DNA of 64,000 nucleotides from Kitasatospora sp. DSM 101779 (GCF_025655475.1 NZ_JAHTIK010000001.1:7630167-7694166); one strand, 5' to 3'. Shown: positions 49,824 to 57,706, counted from the first letter of the stretch. Notes: generated by a model not told the origin, from the sequence alone. Numbers and translations: made by a program.

Positions 49824-50951
49824 CTAGCTCAGCGACCGCAGCGCCGTGGCGTCGAAGGGCTTCAGCTCGTCGTGGCGGCCCTGAAGGACCTTCAGCGCCC
49901 AGTCCGGGTCCTGGAGGAGGGCGCGGCCGACCGCGACCATGTCGAACTCGTCGCGCTCCAGGCGGTCCAGCAGGTTGTCGATGCCCTGCACCGGGGAGCC
50001 CTCGCCCGCGAAGCCGCGGATGAAGTCGCCGTCCAGGCCGACCGAGCCGACGGTGATGGTCGGCCGACCGGTGAGCTTCTTCGTCCAGCCGGCCAGGTTC
50101 AGGTCCGAGCCGTCGAACTCGGGCAGCCAGTAGCGGCGGGTGGAGGCGTGGAAGGCGTCGACGCCGGCGGCGGCCAGCGGCGCCAGGATCGCCTCCAGCT
50201 CGGCCGGGCTCTCGGCGAGCCGGGCGCTGTACGCCTCCTGCTTCCACTGCGAGTAGCGGAAGATCACCGGGAACTCCGCGGAGACGCGCTCGCGCACCGC
50301 GGCCACGATCTCGGCCGCGAACCGCGTCCGCGCCACCGGGTCGCCGCCGTACGCGTCGGTGCGGCGGTTCGTCCCCGCCCAGAGGAACTGGTCGAGCAGG
50401 TAGCCGTGGGCGCCGTGCAGCTCGACGCCGTCGAAGCCGATGCGCTCGGCCGCCGCGGCGGCCTCGGCGAACGCGCCGATGACGTCGTCCAGGTCGCTGC
50501 GGGTCATCGCCCGGCCGGTGCCCTCGGTGCCGTCGATGCGCAGGCCCGAGGGGCCGACGGCGGGGGCGTCGGCGAAGGGCGGCTCGCCCTGCTTGCGCAC
50601 CATGCCGATGTGCCACAGCTGCGGCACGATCGTGCCGCCCTCGGCGTGGACGGCGTCGGCGACCTTCGCCCACCCGGCGAGCTGCTCCTCGCCGTGGAAG
50701 CGCGGCACGCGGTCGCTCTGCCCGGCCGACTCGTGGCCGACGTAGGTGCCCTCGGTGACGATCAGGCCGACGCCCGCGGCGGCCCGCCGGGCGTAGTACG
50801 ACCGGACGTCCTCGCCCGGGACGCCGCCCGGGGAGAACATGCGCGTCATGGGCGCCATGGCGATGCGGTTCGGGACGGTCAGCCCGTTCAGCGCGACGGG
50901 ACGGGACAGCAGGTCGGCCGCGCGGTTGGCGGACGATGCGGTGACGGTCAT
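49824..50951 (-). CDS. NADH:flavin oxidoreductase (Old Yellow Enzyme family)
   Basis: The 375-aa product is an FMN ene-reductase. The N-terminus contains GLTVPNRIAMAPMTRMFSPG, then GVGLIVTEGTYVGHESAGQS and the FMN/active-site segment GFDGVELHGAHGYLLDQFL. RYSQWKQEAYS and DFIRGFAGEGSPV precede a C-terminal VGRALLQDPDWALKVL phosphate-binding strand. It reduces activated alkenes with NAD(P)H. ATG 50951 is the start. A symmetrical GTAC-rich element lies 38 bases upstream and is a likely operator. Confidence 0.9.
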   Translation of the reverse strand: MTVTASSANRAADLLSRPVALNGLTVPNRIAMAPMTRMFSPGGVPGEDVRSYYARRAAAGVGLIVTEGTYVGHESAGQSDRVPRFHGEEQLAGWAKVADAVHAEGGTIVPQLWHIGMVRKQGEPPFADAPAVGPSGLRIDGTEGTGRAMTRSDLDDVIGAFAEAAAAAERIGFDGVELHGAHGYLLDQFLWAGTNRRTDAYGGDPVARTRFAAEIVAAVRERVSAEFPVIFRYSQWKQEAYSARLAESPAELEAILAPLAAAGVDAFHASTRRYWLPEFDGSDLNLAGWTKKLTGRPTITVGSVGLDGDFIRGFAGEGSPVQGIDNLLDRLERDEFDMVAVGRALLQDPDWALKVLQGRHDELKPFDATALRSLS

Positions 50952-50988
50952 GGGTTGAGTTCCTCGCAGGCACCGGACGACGACGTAT

Positions 50989-51002
50989 GTACGTGCATGT
51001 AC
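50989..51002 (-). promoter_or_regulatory. Imperfect GTAC palindrome upstream of the OYE gene
   Basis: GTACGTGCATGTAC is symmetric except at one position pair. It lies in an A/T-richer patch (TATGTACGTGCATGTACTGG) 38 bases before ATG 50951. Such sites typically bind HxlR/MarR/TetR regulators of ene-reductases; no regulator gene is adjacent. Confidence 0.5.
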
Positions 51003-51098
51003 TGGTGTCTGCTAACCGCCCCCGTCGCGGTCGCATTCCTCCCGGCCGTCGGCCGTCCGGTGATCCCGATCACACCCGGGCGGCCGCCCGCCCCGGCC

Positions 51099-51443
51099 TC
51101 AGGCCGCGCAGAGCCCGCGCGGCAGTTCGACGACCTGGGCGCCGGTGCTGTGCAGGAACCCGGCCACCGACCGCGCCGTGGGCTCGTCCAGGGAGAAGGC
51201 CCACGGGCCGGGCACGAGCACGGTGTCCACGTCGCCGGCCGCGGCCATGGCGAGCAGGCTGCGCAGCCCGGCCCGCTCGAGGCAGGACGAGCCGACGCTG
51301 TCGATCAGGACGCGCGGGCAGGCGAGGCCGAGCGCGGCGGCGTGGTCCTGCAGGGCGTGCAGCTGGCTGAGCATCTCCCAGCGGTCGTACGGATAGCAGC
51401 GCAGGTAGATCGCCGCGCGGGCGCGGGCGGGGCTGAGGGTCAT
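51099..51443 (-). CDS. Resolvase-like domain protein (no catalytic C-terminus)
   Basis: The 114-aa product resembles the N-terminal serine-recombinase/resolvase domain fold: ARAAIYLRCYPYDRWEMLSQ, LHALQDHAAALGLACPRVLI, AAAGDVDTVLVPGPWAFSLD and a C-terminal GAQVVELPRGLC. The tyrosine/serine region is degenerate: the expected active-site serine is not obvious, and there is no DNA-binding domain. In streptomycetes such small proteins are common orphans. ATG 51443 has GAAGGGACG four bases upstream. Recombinase activity is unlikely. Confidence 0.65.
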   Translation of the reverse strand: MTLSPARARAAIYLRCYPYDRWEMLSQLHALQDHAAALGLACPRVLIDSVGSSCLERAGLRSLLAMAAAGDVDTVLVPGPWAFSLDEPTARSVAGFLHSTGAQVVELPRGLCAA

Positions 51444-52067
51444 CGTCGTCCCTTCGGCAATGGGCTGCCCGCCGCCGGCGCTCCGTGCCGCGCCCCGGGG
51501 GAGCCCGAGGGCCGGTGCGGATCGGCGCCGCGGCGGGTGTGGCCGTGTACTGCCGAAGGGGGGCGCGGGGGTGGTGCGCGTCGCCCCGCGGGAGGTGGGT
51601 CACCGCGGCCGAGGCGTCCATCGTGACCCATTGTGTCCGTATTTGTCTAGACCTACTCGCCGGTGTACCCGGATGCCGGGCCGTCCCGGGGCGCCCGGAG
51701 GCCCCCTCCGACGTGCGCACGGGCCCGGTCGGCGCACGGCCGGCCGGGCCGAACGATTCGGTGGTTCGGGCGGCGAGGTCCCTACGCAGCGTGTCGCGCG
51801 CGGTCCGGACGGCGATGTCCGGGGTGTGCGTCCCGCGCAGCGCGTCGGGCATCGTGTCGCGCCGTCTCCGGCGGTGGCGTGCCGGGGCTCGCCGGGCGGA
51901 TGCGGACTCCGGGCCTACCGACGGTCGTGCCTCACCGGCGGCGAAGGGACCGGAAGGGCCACGGCCGGGTCGAACCGGCGATCCGCCGCGTCGTGTGCGC
52001 CGTCGACGACACCGGGGAGCCCGTCGGACCGGCCGAGCAGCCGGGCCGAGGTGCCAGGGCGCCCCGC
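51444..52067. other. Long gap with promoter-like A/T patch and gene remnants
   Basis: No gene could be defended in these 624 bases. An A/T-rich patch at 51627-51652 (with GTCTAGAC at 51645-51652) lies ~190 bases upstream of the resolvase-like start and is a likely promoter. On the minus strand near 51770-51855 a frame reads MPDALRGTHTPDIAVRTARD then TLRRDLAARTTESFGPAGRA. On the plus strand near 51965-52060 one reads RVEPAIRRVVCAVDDTGEPV. Both look coding but lack full-length structure, so they may be remnants. Confidence 0.35.
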
Positions 52068-53135
52068 TCAGGCGGCGGCAGCCGTCCGGCGCCGGGTCAG
52101 CCGGGGGCGCAGGCCGACCAGGAGCGCGGCGACGGCGGCCCAGAGCGTGAGTGTGACCACCGGGCCGGCCAGGTGGGCGCCGCCGTAGTAGCTCAGGTCG
52201 CTGATCGCGCGGACGGCCGCGCCCGGCGGCAGCAGCGCCGAGACGGCGCGGGCCGCGCCCGGCAGCAGGTCGGCGCCGATGGTCGCCCCGCTGGTGGCGT
52301 TGCCGATCGTGAGCAGGACCAGCGTCGCCACCGGGAGGCCCACCGGGCCGAGGTAGGTGCCGAGCAGCTTGGTGGTGAAGGCCGCCGCCGCGGCCAGCAG
52401 GGAGAGCGTGAACACCAGCGGCAGGACGGGTGCCGGCACCGCCCCGAGGACCGGTCCGGCGATGACCGCGCCCACCGTGCCGATCGCCGCGGAGGTGCCG
52501 AGCAGTAGCCAGAACCGGTGGCGCAGCCGCAGCAGTCCGGCCAGGCCGAGCGCGTTCGAGCCCAGCACGAATCCGGCCAGCGTCACGCCGAAGGCCATGT
52601 AGAAGCCGGCCACGCCGCGGGCGTCGAAGTGCGCGAGCGGTACGACGTCCACCGTGCTGACCCGGTCGCCCGCGCCCTGGGCGTAGGCGTCCACCAGTCG
52701 CGTCACGGCGGTGGTGGTGGACGTCCCGGCGGCCCCGGCGGTCTGCAGGTCGAGCCGGGCGGGCCCGTCGGCGGAGAGTGCGGCCACCACGTCGCCGTGC
52801 TCCACCGCGTGGCGTCCGGACGCGGCGTCGGCGACCGGGTGCACCTCGACGCTGTCGCCGAGCGCCCGACCCACCCGGTCCGCCAGGACGGATCCGGTGA
52901 CGGCGATCGGCACCCGGTGGGGCTGCGGGTCGCGCTGCAGGCCCACGTAGGAGGTGATGAAGGCCGCGGCGACGACCAGCGCGATCACGACCGGCTGGAG
53001 CCAGGCCCGCAGCGGCGGCCGGCGGCCGCCCCGGCTCATGGGCTCGGGAGGGGTGGCGGGTGCCGGGGTGGCGGGCGCGAGTGCGACGACGGGTGCGGGG
53101 GTGTGCTCGGGGGCGGACGTGGAGGCGGTGTCCAT
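52068..53135 (-). CDS. ABC-2-type/DUF3533-like membrane protein (exporter permease)
   Basis: The 355-aa product has an Ala/Pro-rich N-terminus and a first membrane helix (AWLQPVVIALVVAAAFITSY) leading to a large extracytoplasmic domain (VPIAVTGSVLADRVGRALGD to DVVPLAHFDARGVAGFYMAF). Five further hydrophobic helices follow, such as FWLLLGTSAAIGTVGAVIAG. This is the layout of YhgE/DUF3533-type ABC-2-like proteins. It has no ATPase partner next to it. The gene is divergent from a MarR regulator with two direct-repeat operators in between, so an efflux or stress role under MarR control is likely. Confidence 0.78.
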   Translation of the reverse strand: MDTASTSAPEHTPAPVVALAPATPAPATPPEPMSRGGRRPPLRAWLQPVVIALVVAAAFITSYVGLQRDPQPHRVPIAVTGSVLADRVGRALGDSVEVHPVADAASGRHAVEHGDVVAALSADGPARLDLQTAGAAGTSTTTAVTRLVDAYAQGAGDRVSTVDVVPLAHFDARGVAGFYMAFGVTLAGFVLGSNALGLAGLLRLRHRFWLLLGTSAAIGTVGAVIAGPVLGAVPAPVLPLVFTLSLLAAAAAFTTKLLGTYLGPVGLPVATLVLLTIGNATSGATIGADLLPGAARAVSALLPPGAAVRAISDLSYYGGAHLAGPVVTLTLWAAVAALLVGLRPRLTRRRTAAAA

Positions 53136-53202
53136 GGCAGGGCTTCCTGGTGGGGCGTCGGTGCGGGTGCCGCGGCGTGCCGGGCGGTGCACCATCGATG
53201 AA

Positions 53203-53269
53203 TGCGAGCATATGCTCCTATTGGCCGAGCGGCAAGACGGTCCTCGCTTGTGCGAGCACATGCTCCTAT
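53203..53269. promoter_or_regulatory. Two direct-repeat MarR-type operators
   Basis: TGCGAGCATATGCTCCTAT (53203-53221) and TGCGAGCACATGCTCCTAT (53251-53269) differ at one base. Each contains a GAGCA(T/C)ATGCTC palindrome, the first perfect (53206-53217). Centres are 48 bases apart. The second sits 27 bases before the MarR ATG. They span the divergent promoters. Confidence 0.78.
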
Positions 53270-53295
53270 CCTGGAGGGGAGGCTTGGAGGAGACC

Positions 53296-53748
53296 ATGAC
53301 AGCTGCGCCGGCGAACGCCGCCCTCGCGTGCAACAATCTCGCCCTCCGCAAGGCGGCGCGGTACCTCGGCGCCACCTACGACAAGGCCCTCGCCGAGGCC
53401 GGCCTCCGGGCCACCCAGTTCAGCATCCTCCAGGTGCTGAACACGCACGGCGAGACCATGATCACCAGCCTCGCCGAGTCGATCGCCATGGACCGCACCA
53501 CCCTGGCCTCGAACCTCAAGCCGCTCGCCCGGGAGGGCCTGGTGACGGTGGAGCCCTCGCCGACCGACCGCCGGGCGCGGATCGCCGCGATCACCGCGGA
53601 CGGCCGGGCCCGTCTCGCCACGGCGATGCCGCTCTGGCAGGAGGTGCAGGCGAAGTTCGAGGCCGCCTTCGGCAGCGACGAGGCCGCCGCGCTGCGCACC
53701 TCGCTGGACGCCGTCCTCGACACCGGCTTCGAGCCCTGGGCCGAGTAG
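53296..53748 (+). CDS. MarR-family transcriptional repressor
   Basis: The 150-aa product has the MarR winged helix: QFSILQVLNTHGETMITSLA, ESIAMDRTTLASNLKPLARE (recognition helix), GLVTVEPSPTDRRARIAAIT (wing), then ALRTSLDAVLDTGF as dimer helix. There are Cys residues only near the start (LACNN), so redox sensing is unlikely. ATG 53296 has GGAGG six bases upstream. It is divergent from the permease gene and flanked by two matching operators, consistent with autoregulation and control of the permease. Confidence 0.9.
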   Translation: MTAAPANAALACNNLALRKAARYLGATYDKALAEAGLRATQFSILQVLNTHGETMITSLAESIAMDRTTLASNLKPLAREGLVTVEPSPTDRRARIAAITADGRARLATAMPLWQEVQAKFEAAFGSDEAAALRTSLDAVLDTGFEPWAE

Positions 53749-53800
53749 CGGACGGCGCCCCCGCAAGGCGGGCAGCCGCACCCGCGGGCAGAGCCCGGGC

Positions 53801-54352
53801 TCAGGGACGCAGGACCGCGCAGGTCGTCGTGCCGTGGGCGTAGATCCTGCCGTCGTGCGTGCCGACCACGCGCGCCTCGGCGGTGGCGGTGGTCCGGCCG
53901 ACGTGGACGGTGCGTCCCTCGCAGCGCAGCGCCGGGGTGTCGGGCAGGACCGGCCGGACCATGTGCACGCCCAACTGGACGGTGGTGTACGCCGTGCCCG
54001 CGGGCAGTCGCGTCATCACCGCCGAGCCGAGCGCCGAGTCCAGCAGCGTCGCCAGGAAGCCGCCGTGGACCGTCCCCATCGGGTTGAGCAGGTGGTCGCC
54101 CGGGTCGCCCTCGAACACGGCGAGGCCCTCGTCGACCTCGGTCAGCCGGAAGCCCAGGGTGCTCATGATCGAGGCGGCCGGCAGCCTGCCCTCCAGCGCC
54201 GCCCGGAGGATCTCCAGACCGCTCATGCCGAGCAGCTCGGGGGTCGCGTCGGGGCGCGGCCGCCAGCTGTGGGTGCGGACGCGGTCGGCCGGCGTGGGCA
54301 CGGCGGGAGCGCTGGGCGCGGCGGGCGTGACGGGGGTGTCGTACGTGGTCAT
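53801..54352 (-). CDS. PaaI-type hotdog thioesterase
   Basis: The 183-aa product has a Pro-rich N-terminus, then a hotdog domain with NPMGTVHGGFLATLLDSALG (the catalytic Asn/His region of PaaI-like thioesterases), QLGVHMVRPVL and AEARVVGTHDGRIYAHGTTT. It probably hydrolyses short or aromatic acyl-CoA. TAGGGT lies six bases before ATG 54352, indicating a leaderless transcript. It shares a divergent promoter and an inverted repeat with the GlxA/AraC regulator gene. Confidence 0.85.
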   Translation of the reverse strand: MTTYDTPVTPAAPSAPAVPTPADRVRTHSWRPRPDATPELLGMSGLEILRAALEGRLPAASIMSTLGFRLTEVDEGLAVFEGDPGDHLLNPMGTVHGGFLATLLDSALGSAVMTRLPAGTAYTTVQLGVHMVRPVLPDTPALRCEGRTVHVGRTTATAEARVVGTHDGRIYAHGTTTCAVLRP

Positions 54353-54358
54353 GGCTCG

Positions 54359-54444
54359 ACCCTAGGAGCGCCGGAGCGGGCCGGGGAGTGTCGGAACCGG
54401 CAGTTCGCGCACCGAATCCGACACCCCTTCGACGCGGTTAGGGT
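54359..54444. promoter_or_regulatory. Divergent leaderless promoters with an 8-bp inverted repeat
   Basis: GTGTCGGA (54388-54395) and TCCGACAC (54417-54424) form a perfect inverted repeat with a 21-base spacer. TAGGGT occurs on the minus strand (54359-54364) and on the plus strand (54439-54444), each ending six bases before a start codon (54352 and 54451). The repeat lies between the two promoters. Confidence 0.7.
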
Positions 54445-54450
54445 GTCCGG

Positions 54451-55410
54451 ATGAAAGCAGCCGTGCTCGTCCTGGACGGGGCCTTCGACTCCGGGCTCTC
54501 CGGCATCCTCGACGTCCTCCACTCCGCCAACGCCCTGCGCGGGCACCTCGACGGGGTGGCGCCGCCGAGGTTCGACATCCGCACGGTCGGCGTGCGGCGC
54601 CGGGTGCGGACCGGGCTGGGGCACCGCGTGGACACCGAGAGCGCCGCCGAGGCGGAGGACGCCGACATCCTCGTCCTGCCGGCCCTCATGGAACGCCGGC
54701 CGGAGGCGCTCGTCGAACTCGTCGGCTCGCCCGCGCAGCGGGCCGCCCGCCGCATCCTGGCCGAGGCCAGGGAGCGGCGCACCCCGCTCGCCACCTCCTG
54801 CACCGGCACCTTCCTGCTCGCCGAGTCCGGGGTGCTGGACGGCCTCCGGGCGACGACCAGCTGGTGGCTGGCCCCGGTGTTCCGCGAGCGCTACAGCCGG
54901 GTGGTGGTCGACGAGAGCCGCATGGTGACGACCAGCGACGGGGTCACCACGGCCGGCGCGGCCTTCAGCCACCTCGACCTGGCGCTGGCCATCGTGCGGA
55001 TGCACAGCCCCGCGCTCGCCGACCTGGTGCGGCGCTACCTGGTGGTCGACGACCGCGCCTCACAGGCCGCGTACACCATCCCGTCCGAGCTGGCCCGGCA
55101 CGACCCGCTGGTCTCGGCGTTCGAGCAGTGGGTCCGGACCCGGATCGGCGAGCCGCTCTCGATCGCCGAGGCGGCCCGTGCCCTGGGCGTGAGCGAGCGC
55201 ACCCTGCAGCGCACGGTCACCCGCACCCTGGGCCGCTCGCCGATCCGCCTGGTGCAGGACCTCCGGGTGGAACAGGCCGAGCACCTGCTGCGTACCACCT
55301 CGCTGCCGCTGGCGGCGGTCGCCCGGCGGGTCGGCTACGAGGGCCCGGGCCCGCTTCGTGCCCTGCTGCGCGACCGCCGCGGTGTCGGCGCCCGGACCCT
55401 GCGGGCCTGA
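54451..55410 (+). CDS. GlxA-family AraC regulator (DJ-1/PfpI plus AraC HTH)
   Basis: The 319-aa product joins a DJ-1/GATase1-like domain (KAAVLVLDGAFDSGLSGILD, ADILVLPALMERRPEALVEL, TPLATSCTGTFLLAESGVLD with the nucleophile-position Cys) to an AraC double HTH at the C-terminus (SIAEAARALGVSERTLQRTV, HLLRTTSLPLAAVARRVGYE). GlxA-type regulators sense small metabolites. It is divergent from a thioesterase gene, with a shared operator. The plausible reading is ligand-dependent control of that gene. Confidence 0.9.
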   Translation: MKAAVLVLDGAFDSGLSGILDVLHSANALRGHLDGVAPPRFDIRTVGVRRRVRTGLGHRVDTESAAEAEDADILVLPALMERRPEALVELVGSPAQRAARRILAEARERRTPLATSCTGTFLLAESGVLDGLRATTSWWLAPVFRERYSRVVVDESRMVTTSDGVTTAGAAFSHLDLALAIVRMHSPALADLVRRYLVVDDRASQAAYTIPSELARHDPLVSAFEQWVRTRIGEPLSIAEAARALGVSERTLQRTVTRTLGRSPIRLVQDLRVEQAEHLLRTTSLPLAAVARRVGYEGPGPLRALLRDRRGVGARTLRA

Positions 55411-55436
55411 CGGGCGACCCGCCCGGCCGCCGAACG

Positions 55437-55763
55437 TCAGGCGGACTCGGTGGGCAGGCCGGCCGCCACCCAGTCCTGGATGCCCTCGCGGTACTTGCGG
55501 ACGTTGGTGTAGCCGAGCGCGGTCAGCCGGTCCGCGACCTGGCCGCTGTTCGGGCAGGCCTCGTTGGAGCAGTAGGTGACCACGGCGGCGTCGAGGTCGG
55601 GGAGCAGACGCGGGGCGAGCGCGTCCACCTCGGCCCGCACCAGTGCGACGGCGCCGGGCAGGTGCCGGGTGGCGTAGTACACGCCCCCGAGCGTGTCGAG
55701 GACGGTGACGCCGCCGGCCTCGATCGCGGCTGCCAGGTCGTCCCGGGTGATGAGCGCGGTCAT
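55437..55763 (-). CDS. Rhodanese-like sulfurtransferase
   Basis: The 108-aa single-domain protein has VTVLDTLGGVYYATRHLPGA, the catalytic loop YCSNEACPNSGQVADRLTAL (active Cys first in CSNEAC), and YREGIQDWVAAGLPTESA at the end. CxxxxC loops of this kind carry the persulfide. It probably handles thiosulfate or sulfane sulfur, or senses toxic electrophiles. It is divergent from a TetR gene, with a perfect 12-bp palindrome over the promoters. Confidence 0.88.
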   Translation of the reverse strand: MTALITRDDLAAAIEAGGVTVLDTLGGVYYATRHLPGAVALVRAEVDALAPRLLPDLDAAVVTYCSNEACPNSGQVADRLTALGYTNVRKYREGIQDWVAAGLPTESA

Positions 55764-55790
55764 GTCGTACCTCCACGGGGAGTCGGATTC

Positions 55791-55840
55791 GGACTATAGT
55801 CCGGTTATGGCTTCCGACATTAACGGACCGCAGTCCGGTT
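55791..55840. promoter_or_regulatory. TetR-type operators GGAC-N4-GTCC (two copies)
   Basis: GGACTATAGTCC (55791-55802) is a perfect palindrome 28 bases before the rhodanese start and 5 bases before the TetR ATG. GGACCGCAGTCC (55825-55836) lies inside the first TetR codons. Both are followed by GGTT. The spacing is 34 bases. Confidence 0.72.
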
Positions 55841-56490
55841 CTGCAATCCCCCCGCACCCCGGCGAGTCGCCCGCCGCCGGCCCGGTGGACCTCGAACTGC
55901 TCCGCACCCCACCGCCCGTCGAACGCGCCGACGCCGCCCGCAACCGGGCCGCCGTCCTGCAGGCCGCCGCCCGGCTGTTCGCCGAACACGGGGCGGAAGC
56001 CGTCTCCATGGACCAGGTCGCAGCTGCGGCCGGCGTCGGCAAGGGCACGCTCTTCCGCCGCTTCGGCGACCGGTCCGGGCTCGCGGCGGCACTCCTCGAC
56101 GCCCGCGAGCGCGACCTCCAGGACGCGATCCTGCGCGGCCCGGCCCCGCTCGGCCCCGGAGACGGCCCCGACCCGGACCCGGCCGACCGGCTGACCGCCT
56201 TCGTCGACGCCTACCTCGACCACCTGCTGGCCCACCTCGACCTGGTGCGGATGTCCGAGACCGCCACCCGCGGCGCCCGCTACCGCATCGGCGCCTACCG
56301 CTTCTGGCACCGGCACACCGCGATCCTGCTCGCCGGACGCTCCGAGGACCCGGACCACGACGCACACGCACTGCTCGCCCCGCTCGCGGCCGAACACCTC
56401 GCCGCACTCCTGCCCGAACTGGGCGAGCAACGGATCCGGGCCGGCGCCCGCCGGCTCGCCACCCGGCTGGCGGCGCCCGGGCCCGCCTGA
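55807..56490 (+). CDS. TetR-family transcriptional regulator
   Basis: The 227-aa product has a Pro-rich N-terminal stretch, then the HTH (NRAAVLQAAARLFAEHGAEA, VSMDQVAAAAGVGKGTLFRR, FGDRSGLAAALLDAR). The helical ligand domain contains DRLTAFVDAYLDHLLAHLDL and YRIGAYRFWHRHTAILLAGR. ATG 55807 lies directly after the main operator, so the protein probably represses its own transcription as well as the rhodanese gene. An in-frame ATG at 55693 overlaps the rhodanese coding region and is unlikely. Tandem repeats begin over its stop codon. Confidence 0.87.
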   Translation: MASDINGPQSGSAIPPHPGESPAAGPVDLELLRTPPPVERADAARNRAAVLQAAARLFAEHGAEAVSMDQVAAAAGVGKGTLFRRFGDRSGLAAALLDARERDLQDAILRGPAPLGPGDGPDPDPADRLTAFVDAYLDHLLAHLDLVRMSETATRGARYRIGAYRFWHRHTAILLAGRSEDPDHDAHALLAPLAAEHLAALLPELGEQRIRAGARRLATRLAAPGPA

Positions 56491-56583
56491 CCGGCCGCCG
56501 CCCGGGCCCGCCTGACCGGCCGCCGCCCGGCAGCCGTCGACCTCCTCGCACCCGATGCGGTCGACCCCCTCGCACCCGATGTG
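56474..56583. repeat. Two adjacent tandem duplications (25 bp and 24 bp)
   Basis: A 25-bp unit (starting CGCCCGGGCCCGCCTGACCG) occupies 56474-56498 and 56499-56523 and continues for 7 bases. A second unit of 24 bp (starting GTCGACC) occupies 56536-56559 and 56560-56583 with two substitutions. The first unit includes the TetR stop codon. The region lies upstream of the ABC exporter. Confidence 0.8.
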
Positions 56584-56710
56584 GTTGCCCCGGGCTCCCA
56601 CTGCCCCGGGTGCCCTGGGAGACGACAATGGAACGAGGTCCGGCCGGGCGAGCCGGCGCCCTCGTCCGCCGCCGTCACGGCCCTCGTCGTCACGACTGGG
56701 GGACACCCTC

Positions 56711-57706
56711 ATGGGACAGGCAGCCATCAGCGTCGTCGGCCTCAGCAAGCGGTTCGGTGCGGTGACCGCGCTGGACGGGATCGACTTCGACGTCCCGGCC
56801 GGCAGCATCTTCGGCCTGCTCGGGCCCAACGGCGCGGGCAAGACCACCGCGATCCGGATCCTCACCACCATCCTGCGGCCGAGCGGCGGCCGGGCCGTCG
56901 TCCTCGGACACGACGTCGTCCGCGAGGCCGCCACCGTCCGCCGACTGATCGGCCTCGCCGGCCAGTACGCCGCCGTCGACCCGAACCTCACCGGACGCGA
57001 GAACCTCCGGCTGATCGGACGGCTCACCCAGCTGCCCCGCCCCCGGATCCGCCCCCGCGCCGCCGAACTGCTCGACCGCTTCGACCTCGCCGACGTCGGC
57101 GACCGCCCCGTACGCACCTACTCCGGCGGGCTGCGCCGCCGCCTCGACATCGCCGCCGCCCTCGTCCCCGACCCACCCGTGCTCTTCCTCGACGAGCCGA
57201 CCACCGGCCTCGACCCGCACAGCCGCACCGCCCTGTGGGACCTGATCCGCGAACTCGTCCGCGACGGCACCACCGTCCTGCTCACCACCCAGTACCTCGA
57301 GGAGGCCGACCGCCTCGCCGGCCGGGTCGTGGTCGTCAACGAGGGCCGGATCATCGCCGACGACACCCCCGCCGCCCTCAAGACCCGGCTCGGCAACACC
57401 GTGATCGAACTCGGCATGGGCGACGAGACCCGCGCCTCGCAGGCCGCCGGCCTCCTCACCGAGCGCCTCGGCGAGCCGCCCGAACGCGAGGGCGTGCTGC
57501 TCCGGCTCGCCTCCCGGGACGGGTCCCGGCTGCTCTTGGACGTCCTGCACTCCCTGGAGAGCAGCCGGCTCGTCCCGCACACCGTCACCGTCCGCGAATC
57601 GAGCCTCGACGACGTCTTCCTCGCCCTGACCGGCCACCGCACCCAACCCGTCCGGTCCGCCCAGGACGGTGCCGACAGCCCGGCGACCCCCGGAGGCACC
57701 CCATGA
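56711..57706 (+). CDS. DrrA-type ABC transporter ATP-binding protein
   Basis: The 331-aa product has Walker A GPNGAGKTT, Q-loop in AGQYAAVDPNLTGRENL, signature YSGGLRRRLDIAAALVPDP, Walker B VLFLDEPTTGLDPH and a C-terminal DrrA-type extension (VTVRESSLDDVFLALTGHRT). This is the daunorubicin-resistance-type export ATPase, which energises its permease for hydrophobic drugs. Its stop overlaps the next ATG by one base pair pattern (ATGA), so the two are co-translated. ATG 56711 has CATGGGAC start context and an upstream GGGGGAC. Confidence 0.93.
   Translation: MGQAAISVVGLSKRFGAVTALDGIDFDVPAGSIFGLLGPNGAGKTTAIRILTTILRPSGGRAVVLGHDVVREAATVRRLIGLAGQYAAVDPNLTGRENLRLIGRLTQLPRPRIRPRAAELLDRFDLADVGDRPVRTYSGGLRRRLDIAAALVPDPPVLFLDEPTTGLDPHSRTALWDLIRELVRDGTTVLLTTQYLEEADRLAGRVVVVNEGRIIADDTPAALKTRLGNTVIELGMGDETRASQAAGLLTERLGEPPEREGVLLRLASRDGSRLLLDVLHSLESSRLVPHTVTVRESSLDDVFLALTGHRTQPVRSAQDGADSPATPGGTP

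Noticed and set aside
51099..51443. Active serine resolvase or integrase
   Set aside because: There is no DNA-binding domain and no clear catalytic serine, and no attachment-site repeats are seen.
51485..52150. Plus-strand frames in the long gap
   Set aside because: There is no RBS, the composition is Gly/Arg-rich and no domain is seen; only short coding-like snippets were kept as remnants.
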